The notes under the pieces are model-generated. The model was not told the DNA's origin, ran no database searches, and saw only the letters and a program-made list of their open reading frames with translations. DNA of 12,170 bases from CAZFBR01 sp035353495 [NCBI: uncultured bacterium] (GTDB lineage Bacteria; DAOPZR01), in the NCBI GenBank assembly GCA_964517215.1, contig CAZFBR010000101.1, positions 1 through 12,170 on the forward strand, read 5' to 3'. Shown piece after piece: positions 1 through 5,818 of this stretch. A program made the translations under genes and the position numbers. Positions within the stretch are counted from its first letter, which is position 1. Each line of letters begins with the position of its first letter.

Positions 1-2
1 TT

Positions 3-770
3 TATCGGCGCGACCTGAACGGGCAGGGAACGTGGTATTACTACGACGGGCTGGAGCTGCTGGCGGAGAAGGACGAGCACGGCCGCTTCCGCACAAATTA
101 CATCTATGGCCCGGGTCTGGTGCCGGGGACGGGGCTGCTGTTGTCGTCGTACACGGGGGCGGAGTACCGCTGCTTTCATCAGGACGCGCTGGGAACGACG
201 CGGCTGATCACTGACGTGAACGGGAAGGTGATCCAGAGCTACCAGATCGACGCATGGGGCAATATCGTCGCGAGCACCGGCACTACCCGCAACACCATTA
301 TCTTCACCGGACGGCAGTTGGATGTTGATACGGGACTGTGTTATTATCATGCACGATATTATGATATGATAACTGGAAGGTTTATAAGTAGAGATGAGCA
401 TTATGAAATTGATAACTATCAGATTCTCTTAAATAGGTACGCGTACTGTCGTAATAATCCCTTAATGAGCATAGACCCTGATGGGCACTTTTCGATTTAT
501 CAATATATCCTATTTACATTTGTTGCATTTCTTGCAGTGATTATGTATGGAATATCGCAAGAATTGGAAATGATTGATGTGAATAGCTTGAAAGTGTTGC
601 TGGGGTTCGTTAAAGATAAAAAGAAAATGTGGCATGAATTGCGAAAATGGTGTGAAGAAGAATGGGAAAAAAGCAATATTGAATTAAGCCCGTGCTATAC
701 CAAAGAATCGTGGTTGGAACAATGCTATAATCAGGTTGATATTATTATCAATATGGACAGCGGTACGTAA
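3..770 (+). CDS. RHS-repeat protein, C-terminal part with variable tip (5' end outside window)
   Basis: The frame is open from the window edge, so this is the last 255 residues of a larger protein. RHS/YD-repeat proteins form a large shell that encloses a C-terminal toxin tip and are usually exported or surface-delivered. Visible hallmarks are YD-type repeats (YYYDGLELLAEKD), the segment HQDALGTTRLITD, then FTGRQLDVDTGLCYYHARYY, TGRFISRDE, NRYAYCRNNP and the core-ending DPDG at bases 474-485. After DPDG come about 95 residues (486-770) that match no toxin family I recognise. They hold one hydrophobic segment (YQYILFTFVAFLAVIMYGI), a Lys/Trp/Glu-rich helix-like stretch and two Cys residues. 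Base composition turns from GC-rich to AT-rich near 300-345, before the core ends, which suggests an exchanged 3' end. A gene for a membrane protein follows 22 bases later, where an immunity gene is expected. The family call is secure; the tip's activity is unknown. Confidence 0.93.
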   Translation, partial: YRRDLNGQGTWYYYDGLELLAEKDEHGRFRTNYIYGPGLVPGTGLLLSSYTGAEYRCFHQDALGTTRLITDVNGKVIQSYQIDAWGNIVASTGTTRNTIIFTGRQLDVDTGLCYYHARYYDMITGRFISRDEHYEIDNYQILLNRYAYCRNNPLMSIDPDGHFSIYQYILFTFVAFLAVIMYGISQELEMIDVNSLKVLLGFVKDKKKMWHELRKWCEEEWEKSNIELSPCYTKESWLEQCYNQVDIIINMDSGT

Positions 771-792
771 AGATGCAAGGATTAATTGTTCT

Positions 793-1326
793 ATGAATGT
801 GAACCACAGATTTGACAAAGTATTCGTGGTAATTGCGATAGTATTTGCAGTGGTATTAGTGGTAGACGCACGGATGATTGCCGATGTGTTAAAGAGAGAA
901 ATAATATTGCCATCGCAGACACAACTGTGCAACCCAAAAGAGCAACTTGCGGCGACATGGTTATATAGTAATTACTATGTATATTCGTACCTGTTTACGT
1001 TAGCATATGTATTGCTATGCCACCATTGGCTAATTATACATATTACACGGCAACAATGCTGCACAGAATTGTCCTGTACTAAAAGGACTAAATTGATTAT
1101 GACGTTGAACAAGGTTGCGATGGTTGTGGTATTATGTGCGCATGGATTCTATTACTATTATATCATGCGCGTGATTGCGCTGTGCAGTATTCAGAATGCT
1201 CCCTTGACTATAAGTGTTGAACAGATAGTTAAAATGAATTTTGTGATGGCTATATCGGTTTCAATTATGTTTATGCTTAACAATATCAGTGTGAGACACC
1301 TGATCGATGAACACGAAAAAACATAA
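793..1326 (+). CDS. Four-helix membrane protein, candidate immunity protein for the RHS tip
   Basis: I do not recognise a family. The 177-residue product has four hydrophobic segments at about residues 9-25, 61-84, 108-130 and 145-163, so it is probably an inner-membrane protein. I chose ATG 793 because an AAGGA ribosome-binding sequence lies 11 bases upstream. An in-frame ATG at 736 would overlap the RHS gene and adds 19 residues with no hydrophobic or domain character. Its position directly behind a variable RHS tip, the same low-GC composition and the same strand fit the usual toxin-immunity arrangement. The tip itself has a membrane-type segment, so a membrane-acting toxin with a membrane immunity protein is conceivable. 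That function is inference from position only. Confidence 0.6.
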   Translation: MNVNHRFDKVFVVIAIVFAVVLVVDARMIADVLKREIILPSQTQLCNPKEQLAATWLYSNYYVYSYLFTLAYVLLCHHWLIIHITRQQCCTELSCTKRTKLIMTLNKVAMVVVLCAHGFYYYYIMRVIALCSIQNAPLTISVEQIVKMNFVMAISVSIMFMLNNISVRHLIDEHEKT

Positions 1327-1487
1327 CAGGTAGTTTAGGGCAGCATGTTCGGATTATCGATTTGTCAGAGTGCTGACCATAGATGAAGTGCAGGAACGAA
1401 AAAGCTGCACATGTATACCGTGACCGGTTTCGGCATCTGGTGTGGCACGCTGTATCTGGAATATGTCAGAAAGGCGTACAGTCTAAC
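1327..1487 (+). other. Spacer with a 26-codon ORF (1411-1491) that ends on the next start
   Basis: This stretch separates the membrane-protein gene from the propeller gene. It contains a short ORF at 1411-1491, starting MYTVTGFGIWCGTLYLEYVR, whose TGA overlaps the ATG at 1488 in an ATGA arrangement. The peptide is hydrophobic and aromatic. An AGGA lies upstream but is 14 or more bases from the ATG, which is longer than ideal. It could be a translated leader coupled to the next gene, the remnant of a lost gene, or chance. I see no terminator hairpin. Confidence 0.25.
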
Positions 1488-2753
1488 ATGATAGATAGTC
1501 GCATTTGCAAGGACCCTCGAAATCGTGTCTTTAAGATAGCCGACGGTACGATTTGTCAGCATTACAGCGAGCCATGCATAAACCAGGAAGGTCATGCAAT
1601 TGGAATAATAGCATTGACAGCCAATAGTGTGTGTGACACAGTGGCGCTGGTAACATATGAAAAATATGGCAAAACTCTTTCCCGTAGGTGTTTTCAGCTC
1701 ATCTTGCATGGGGAATGTCTGTATCGTGGTACTTGTTCCAATGTAATGCTTGGGGGGTGGCTGAATCAGCAGGAATTTGTGGCGGCATATCCTGAGGGGT
1801 TGTATGCATACCACATAGCAGCGCGTGTGCAGCGGGAACAACTGCTTCAGGACGTTGTATGTGCTGTGCGTTTATGCGAAACGCCGGTGTCGTTGCTATG
1901 CGTGACAAAGCCCGATCCGACCGTAAAACTGCTCAAATATGATGTTCAGCGACGACAGGTGGCGCATACGGTAAACCTCACTGACGCAGTTGCTGTGGCG
2001 GACATTTCGCCTAATGGTCGATATGTGGCAGTGATTAATACGAAGAACTATATTGCCTTTCACGATATCTGCAATGATCGAAGGAATATCAAACAGTATC
2101 CCATGCAAAAAGAAACGACATACGACAGCATTGACGGCTGCAACATGTTTAGACTGCTGATGTGGTCGCCTGATTCGCGTCATTGCCTCATTTACTTGCG
2201 GGAAACGATAGATGAAGAATATACAGAATATGGCACCTTGGTTCTTCTCGACATGCAGAGCTTGGAAGATCGTGTAATTGACACGAACGTTATTTTTTCC
2301 GCAGAGGACCGTTGGCTCAACAATGAGTATTTTTTTGTATGTAAAAATAATACTCAACAAGGATACAGCGCTCATCGTGTTGTAGTTTCAGTGTGCAGCA
2401 CCAATGGCGGTGCTCATCGGCTTGAATTAGGCCCGGCATGTGAAATAGTGAAAGCGTGCGATGGCAGCATCTATCTGCTGCTCGCAAAATATTTGGTAAG
2501 GTATGAAAGATATCACGTGGAAAATAGTGAAAGGAAAATTATAACCAGATCGAATTCGGCAATGGAACTGTTACCACTGGGCGGGAACCAAGTGTTGTTT
2601 TACCGAAAGGGCATAAGAAAAATGCATGCGAGCCTGTTGCTCTATGATAATGATAAGAAAATATTCGCAATCCCCGTCCCTGAAATGCATATAGATTCAA
2701 CAATAGTCAGAACGCAAAGCGGCACAATCGCGTTTGGTAGGGATATTTATTGA
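1488..2753 (+). CDS. WD40-like beta-propeller protein, function unknown
   Basis: The 421-residue product reads as repeated beta-propeller blades. Motifs of the kind seen in bacterial WD40/PD40-like proteins include DISPNGRYVAVINTKNYIAF, RLLMWSPDSRHCLIYLRE, YGTLVLLDMQSLEDRVID, CDGSIYLLLAKYLVRY and GNQVLFYRKGIRKMHASLLL. The WSPDSRH and SPNGRYVA pieces are the most diagnostic. No signal peptide or membrane segment is evident, so it is probably cytoplasmic. An earlier in-frame ATG at 1383 would add 35 residues. I prefer 1488 because those residues look like out-of-frame sequence and because 1488 overlaps the stop of a small ORF (ATGA). The first ~120 residues are Cys-rich and less clearly propeller-like. 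Propellers usually serve as binding scaffolds; it may be another cargo of the RHS accessory region, but no specific role can be given. Confidence 0.7.
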   Translation: MIDSRICKDPRNRVFKIADGTICQHYSEPCINQEGHAIGIIALTANSVCDTVALVTYEKYGKTLSRRCFQLILHGECLYRGTCSNVMLGGWLNQQEFVAAYPEGLYAYHIAARVQREQLLQDVVCAVRLCETPVSLLCVTKPDPTVKLLKYDVQRRQVAHTVNLTDAVAVADISPNGRYVAVINTKNYIAFHDICNDRRNIKQYPMQKETTYDSIDGCNMFRLLMWSPDSRHCLIYLRETIDEEYTEYGTLVLLDMQSLEDRVIDTNVIFSAEDRWLNNEYFFVCKNNTQQGYSAHRVVVSVCSTNGGAHRLELGPACEIVKACDGSIYLLLAKYLVRYERYHVENSERKIITRSNSAMELLPLGGNQVLFYRKGIRKMHASLLLYDNDKKIFAIPVPEMHIDSTIVRTQSGTIAFGRDIY

Positions 2754-3159
2754 CAGCGGATGCCCCGCGGCCTGATTAGTACACCTGTTCTTAGTATGGA
2801 AGAAGAAGGCAAGCATCCGGCGAATGATATGGATGAAAGCGACAAATACAATGGAAGCGGTGAATACGAGTTGCGCAGCACCAACCCGCGCGTCAAACCG
2901 CCAATATAACGCGAATCACAGGAGATTCATATGAAGTGATGTATGGGTCCCCGAGTTATATATAGATGACCTATATAAGGATGTAATGCCGTACAAATAC
3001 CATGTTGTTGGGTTAGTTATTATGCTTATAGGGATAATAGTAATTATCATAATGATGCACAACAAGGTGCATTGACTTCACCCCGAAAACTGGTCCGGGG
3101 ACATCTGGGCAAACTAACAGCCTGCCATAAATCAGCCAGTGCCGTACGACAATCTGATC
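2754..3159. other. Gene-poor 406-bp stretch with small ORFs and probable gene debris
   Basis: No gene of normal length lies here. An open frame at 2760-2909 would give 49 polar residues (it includes the piece LRSTNPRVKPPI) but has no ribosome-binding site. At 2921-2925 a good AGGAG precedes ATG AAG TGA, that is, a start followed by one codon and a stop. From 2935 a frame runs open through an acidic stretch (VPELYIDDLYKDV) into the hydrophobic peptide listed separately. The frames of these pieces differ, which fits the decayed end of one or more former genes. Positions 3081-3100 hold a short inverted repeat (CCCCG/CGGGG) around AAAACTGGTC. I see no convincing terminator for either the plus-strand genes or the ATP-grasp gene that ends at 3160. 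Confidence 0.5.
2986..3075 (+). CDS. Possible 29-residue single-span membrane peptide
   Basis: This is a small ORF too short for routine calling. It encodes a basic and aromatic start (MPYKYH), then a continuous hydrophobic run (VVGLVIMLIGIIVIIIMM), then a short polar end (HNKVH). An AAGGA lies 4 bases before the ATG, slightly close but usable. The layout resembles small single-span membrane peptides, including type I toxin-like peptides. It could equally be the only surviving piece of a larger broken gene, since the frame stays open upstream to 2935 without a start codon that has a ribosome-binding site. I cannot decide between these from sequence alone. Confidence 0.3.
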   Translation: MPYKYHVVGLVIMLIGIIVIIIMMHNKVH

Positions 3160-4857
3160 CTACGCCTTCAGCATGAAGCTGATCGTGCGGTGGCCGGCGT
3201 CGTCGGTGCGGAAGCAGACCTCGCTCATCAGCCCCTTGAGCAGCTTCAGCTCAAGGCCGCTGGTGTCGCCGGTCTCGAGCGCGCGCGCGGCGTCGAATTC
3301 CGGCTGGGCGGCCGGGTCCTGGCCCGGTTCGCGCAGCAGGAACTGCACGGCAAACCCGTCGGCGCGCTTCTCCAGCCGCAGCTCGAGGTATTCGGGCGCC
3401 GCCGACGGCGGGGCGTGGCGGGTGACCAGCGCCAGCGCCTCCTCGACCCCCGCCTCGAGGCGCAGGGCGACGGCGTTGTCCGCACCGTTCATCACCGCGA
3501 ACTGGCGGGTCGCGGCGGTGAAACTGGTGACGAAGCGCAGGTCCTTGGGCAGGGTGAGCGTGAGGGCCGGGACGACCGGCGCGGGCACCGTTACCGGGCG
3601 CGTATCGAGGGTGAAGAGCCCGTCCTGCTCCAGTGCGCGGATGGTCGCATAGTCCGCCTCGACCACCGTCGGGTCGGGATGGGTGAGCAGCACCGTGCCG
3701 GGAAACGTGAACATGTCGATGGTCTGCGGCAGGTAATCCCCCACGCGCACGGAGAGCGACGAGGAGAAGTACGACGGCAGCTTCTCGATGGCGCCCCAGC
3801 CCGGGATGGCGGTGAGCCGGCCCGGCTTCTCGGTGATCAGCGACTTGTCGAGGATATGCTTGCGGATGGTGTACGGCTGCGCCGCGAGCTGATGGAAGGT
3901 GCCGGGCTCGAGGTAGCAGGCGATGGTCCAGTCCACCTGGCAATGGCCGATGGCGTCGAGCATCAGGTCGGTCGGGAGCGAGCCGCCCATGACCCGCGCG
4001 CCGATCTCGACAAGCCGCGGCCCGTCGGCGGTCATCATGATCTCGGCATGCGCGGGGCCGTTCTTGATCCCCAGCGCATCGAGCACCCCGAACACATACT
4101 GCTTGAGCGCATCCACCTCCGGGCCGGAGGAGGGGAGCAGGCGCGTGTAGTTGTAGATCAGCGACGAGCCGCCGGGGAGCACCAGCTTGTCGTACCGCCA
4201 TGCGTCGCTCAGGTAATGCTTCCCGTCCAGACTGACGGTATTGACCGGATGCTCGACCCCCGTGAGGAAGGTCTCGGCCAGCACTGAGGTATTGGCGGTG
4301 CCGAAATGATCGACGGAATTGTGGATCTGCGCGAAGCGCTGCGCCAGCTCGGCGGGCGTTTTGCAGAAGAAGACGCTGTCGGTCCCCGCGCTCTTCAGCG
4401 GCTTGAGCACGATCGGCCAGACCGTCTGCTGCTGCGCCCAGGCCATGATCTCGTCGCGGTCGGATGAGCAGCAGAAGGCGCAGGTGGGGAGGCCGTGGCG
4501 GTGGACCGCTTCGATCATGCGGAATTTGTCGCGCCGCGCGGCGGAGAGCGCGGTGCCGTTGGTGCGCACGCCCAGTCGTTCGCTGAGGATATCAGCCAGC
4601 TCAACCGCCGGCTCGCTCGCGGCAATGACCGCCAGCGGCTCATACGCCGCCAGCTCCTTGAGCAGCACCTCGATATCACCTTCATTGACGAAGCTGGCGA
4701 CATAATCGGTCGGCTTGATCATCGCCTGATATTCCGCGGGGATGGCCCGCGAACTGAGCACATGCACGGACTCATAGCCGCGCGCGCGCAGGCGCGGGGC
4801 GAAGAATATGCCGGTGGAGAGGCCATCCACAATGACGACGACGCGACGCTTGCTCAT
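3160..4857 (-). CDS. ATP-grasp ligase fused to a degenerate RsbW/HATPase-like domain
   Basis: The 565-residue product has an N-terminal pre-ATP-grasp region (residues 1-100; VVVIVDGLSTG, then YVASFVNEGDIEVLL). An ATP-grasp domain covers about 105-320: LRRDK-like entry AARRDKF, phosphate-binding strand and loop WPIVLKPLKSAGTDSV with K152, AETFLTGVEHPVNTVS, and metal-binding strands GPAHAEIMM (E272) and RLVEIGARVMGG (E284). This is the pattern of carboxylate-amine ligases such as the BacD-type amino acid ligases, which make an acyl-phosphate and join it to an amine. Residues 320-430 form the usual C-terminal lobe. Residues about 437-565 do not belong to ordinary ATP-grasp enzymes. EAGVEEALALVTRH (468-481) resembles the N-box helix, and GLELKLLKGLMSEV resembles the GLGL..I..LMDEV end of RsbW-type anti-sigma kinases. 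The N-box Asn and a DxGxG motif are absent. GGAG lies 7 bases before the ATG, which overlaps the hepT stop (ATGA). Substrate unknown. Confidence 0.9.
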   Translation of the reverse strand: MSKRRVVVIVDGLSTGIFFAPRLRARGYESVHVLSSRAIPAEYQAMIKPTDYVASFVNEGDIEVLLKELAAYEPLAVIAASEPAVELADILSERLGVRTNGTALSAARRDKFRMIEAVHRHGLPTCAFCCSSDRDEIMAWAQQQTVWPIVLKPLKSAGTDSVFFCKTPAELAQRFAQIHNSVDHFGTANTSVLAETFLTGVEHPVNTVSLDGKHYLSDAWRYDKLVLPGGSSLIYNYTRLLPSSGPEVDALKQYVFGVLDALGIKNGPAHAEIMMTADGPRLVEIGARVMGGSLPTDLMLDAIGHCQVDWTIACYLEPGTFHQLAAQPYTIRKHILDKSLITEKPGRLTAIPGWGAIEKLPSYFSSSLSVRVGDYLPQTIDMFTFPGTVLLTHPDPTVVEADYATIRALEQDGLFTLDTRPVTVPAPVVPALTLTLPKDLRFVTSFTAATRQFAVMNGADNAVALRLEAGVEEALALVTRHAPPSAAPEYLELRLEKRADGFAVQFLLREPGQDPAAQPEFDAARALETGDTSGLELKLLKGLMSEVCFRTDDAGHRTISFMLKA

Positions 4858-5225
4858 GACGAAGCTCCTTGCCGACCGGGTCGGGCGGCCGCGCCGGGCA
4901 GGTCCGCAAGAGCGGCCTGCACGGGCGGCAGGTTATGGATGACCGTATCCCAGATGATGCGGTCGCTGACACCAAAGTATTCATGCACGAGGAAATTGCG
5001 CAGGATGCGCATTTCCGTCCAGGGTATGGCGGAATGGCGCGCACAGAACTCCTCGGGGAGGCGCGCGCTCGCCTCGCCAATGATGGTGAGATTGCGCACC
5101 ACCGCATCGACGGTACGGCGGTCGGCGGCGAACTGCTCAAAGGTGAAACCGGCGGTGTAGGCGCCGATCGCGTCGAGCGCCAGCCGGATATCCGCAAGGC
5201 GCAGCGGGATTTCCCTACGCGGCAT
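4854..5225 (-). CDS. hepT: HepT-family HEPN ribonuclease toxin (DUF86)
   Basis: The 123-residue product is an all-alpha HEPN protein. It shows the DUF86 pattern LADIRLALDAIGAY, FTFEQF, VRNLTIIGEASARLP, then the catalytic motif R76-NFLV-H81-E-Y83, which is exactly RX4HXY. In characterised HepT-MntA pairs HepT is an RNase toxin, and the Tyr of this motif is AMPylated and silenced by MntA. All catalytic residues are present, so it should be active. The start overlaps mntA by 11 bases, and the stop overlaps the ATP-grasp start by 4, which predicts translational coupling across all three genes. The C-terminal ~15 residues are Ala/Gly/Arg-rich and probably disordered. Confidence 0.92.
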   Translation of the reverse strand: MPRREIPLRLADIRLALDAIGAYTAGFTFEQFAADRRTVDAVVRNLTIIGEASARLPEEFCARHSAIPWTEMRILRNFLVHEYFGVSDRIIWDTVIHNLPPVQAALADLPGAAARPGRQGASS

Positions 5226-5511
5226 GGACCGCCTCGCGCAGAACGCCGTCGCGGATGAGCGGATGCAGCGCGTCGCGGGTCACCAGATCGACCGGCATCC
5301 CCGTCAGTTCGCTCAGTTCGCGCTGGATGCGGGCGAACTCGAAGAGACCGACGGGCGCCTCGGGCATGAATTCGACCATGAGGTCGAGGTCGCTGGCCGG
5401 CGTATTCGTGCCGCGGGCGACGGACCCGAAGACATAGAGCGCCTGCACCTGCAGTTCCTGCAGGCGCGCGCGGTGGGCGGTCAGCCGGCGAATCACTTCG
5501 TTGAGGTTCAT
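5215..5511 (-). CDS. mntA: MntA-type minimal nucleotidyltransferase antitoxin
   Basis: The 98-residue product is a complete minimal nucleotidyltransferase. The active-site motif GS-X10-DXD is visible as G29-S30 through D41-L-D43, and the third metal ligand is D75 in GMPVDLVT. The family's role is to transfer AMP from ATP to the Tyr of HepT and so neutralise it. I chose ATG 5511 (MNLNEVIRRL), which gives the standard family length. An upstream in-frame ATG at 5565 adds 18 residues without family character. No ribosome-binding site precedes 5511; a strong promoter-like sequence ends 6 bases upstream, so the mRNA may be leaderless. It is the first gene of mntA-hepT-ATP-grasp. The family call is secure. 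Confidence 0.93.
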   Translation of the reverse strand: MNLNEVIRRLTAHRARLQELQVQALYVFGSVARGTNTPASDLDLMVEFMPEAPVGLFEFARIQRELSELTGMPVDLVTRDALHPLIRDGVLREAVHAA

Positions 5512-5517
5512 GTGATG

Positions 5518-5546
5518 ATGATACCAGACGCCGCCGGCAGCGGCAA
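5518..5546 (-). promoter_or_regulatory. Predicted sigma-70-type promoter for mntA-hepT-ATP-grasp
   Basis: On the minus strand TTGCCG (5546-5541), a 17-base spacer and TATCAT (5523-5518) form a good promoter, and TGG just before the -10 gives an extended -10 element. Only six bases separate the -10 from the mntA ATG, so transcription would start at or next to the start codon. That explains the missing ribosome-binding site. This is a sequence prediction only. Confidence 0.55.
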
Positions 5547-5583
5547 CCGGACGAGGAATCTGCACAGCATGCGAATATCATAA

Positions 5584-5607
5584 CTCCCTCTCCAGTTGGG
5601 AGAGGAG
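5584..5607. repeat. Hairpin repeat copy 1 (CCTCTCC/GGAGAGG)
   Basis: CCTCTCC (5587-5593) and GGAGAGG (5599-5605) form a 7-bp stem with a 5-base loop. It shares its left arm, CTCCCTCTCC, with the second copy 57 bases to the right and looks like a shortened form of it. Confidence 0.6.
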
Positions 5608-5639
5608 CACAACACATTGTGTCGCGCGCAACTATTCTC

Positions 5640-5677
5640 ACTCCCTCTCCCTCCGGGAGAGGGCCGGGGTGAGGGGC
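5640..5677. repeat. Hairpin repeat copy 2 (CCCTCTCCC/GGGAGAGGG), REP-like
   Basis: CCCTCTCCC (5643-5651) pairs with GGGAGAGGG (5655-5663) around a 3-base loop, followed by CCGGGGTGAGGGG. From memory, sequences of the type CCCTCTCCC...GGGAGAGGGCCGGGGTGAGGG are scattered extragenic repeats in many GC-rich bacterial genomes. It lies in a divergent promoter region, so it is not positioned to terminate either neighbouring gene. Confidence 0.65.
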
Positions 5678-5782
5678 AGTTTGCTGCTGTTTGCTATTGC
5701 TGCGGGGGAACCATATTCACAGCGCCCATATCTCCCATATCTCCGGTTTGCCCGGCTGGGGGCGATAATCTACACTGCCGCC

Positions 5783-5818
5783 ATGCGAACTGCGACTGAC
5801 AACGGTGCAACCCGCTGA
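5783..5818 (+). other. Possible 11-codon leader ORF coupled to mnmA
   Basis: ATG at 5783 opens an 11-residue frame (MRTATDNGATR) whose TGA shares its A with the mnmA ATG (TGATG). No ribosome-binding site is obvious. If translated, it would couple ribosome delivery to mnmA, which itself lacks a clear ribosome-binding site. It may be chance; the same CGCTGATGG junction occurs before the radical SAM gene. Confidence 0.25.

Larger units (their letters stand above)
5512..5817. other. Divergent intergenic region between mntA and mnmA
   Basis: This 306-bp region separates two divergent transcription units. It holds the mntA promoter, two copies of a CCCTCTCC/GGAGAGGG hairpin repeat (listed separately), a tandem 9-base repeat (CCCATATCT twice, 5725-5742), a TTTGCTGCTGTTTGCTATTGCTGC low-complexity patch around 5680-5702, and an 11-codon ORF at 5783-5818 ending on the mnmA start. 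GATAAT at 5764-5769 could be a -10 for mnmA, but no matching -35 is evident at 16-18 bases. I cannot place the mnmA promoter with confidence. Confidence 0.5.

Noticed and set aside
684-932. An 82-residue minus-strand frame across the RHS/membrane-protein junction
   Set aside because: It is Thr/Asn/Ile-rich, antisense to both genes, with no domain likeness.
1365-1841. A 158-residue minus-strand open frame
   Set aside because: It overlaps the start of the propeller gene on the opposite strand and has no ribosome-binding site or motif. The propeller frame is better supported downstream.
3081-3100. Possible terminator hairpin for the minus-strand ATP-grasp unit
   Set aside because: The stem is only 5 bp, the loop is 10 bases and no U-run follows on the minus strand.
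3139-4287. A 382-residue plus-strand open frame
   Set aside because: It is opposite the ATP-grasp gene, whose motifs run in order on the minus strand; it has no recognisable domain.
5643-5663. Strong hairpin considered as a transcription terminator
   Set aside because: It lies upstream of two divergent genes, with no gene ending near it and no T-run, so a repeat element is the better reading.
5584-5742. CRISPR-like array
   Set aside because: There are only two diverged hairpin copies and one 9-base tandem pair, without regular spacers or cas genes.
5764-5769. GATAAT as the mnmA -10 element
   Set aside because: No acceptable -35 lies at 16-18 bases upstream; it is mentioned only in the intergenic entry.
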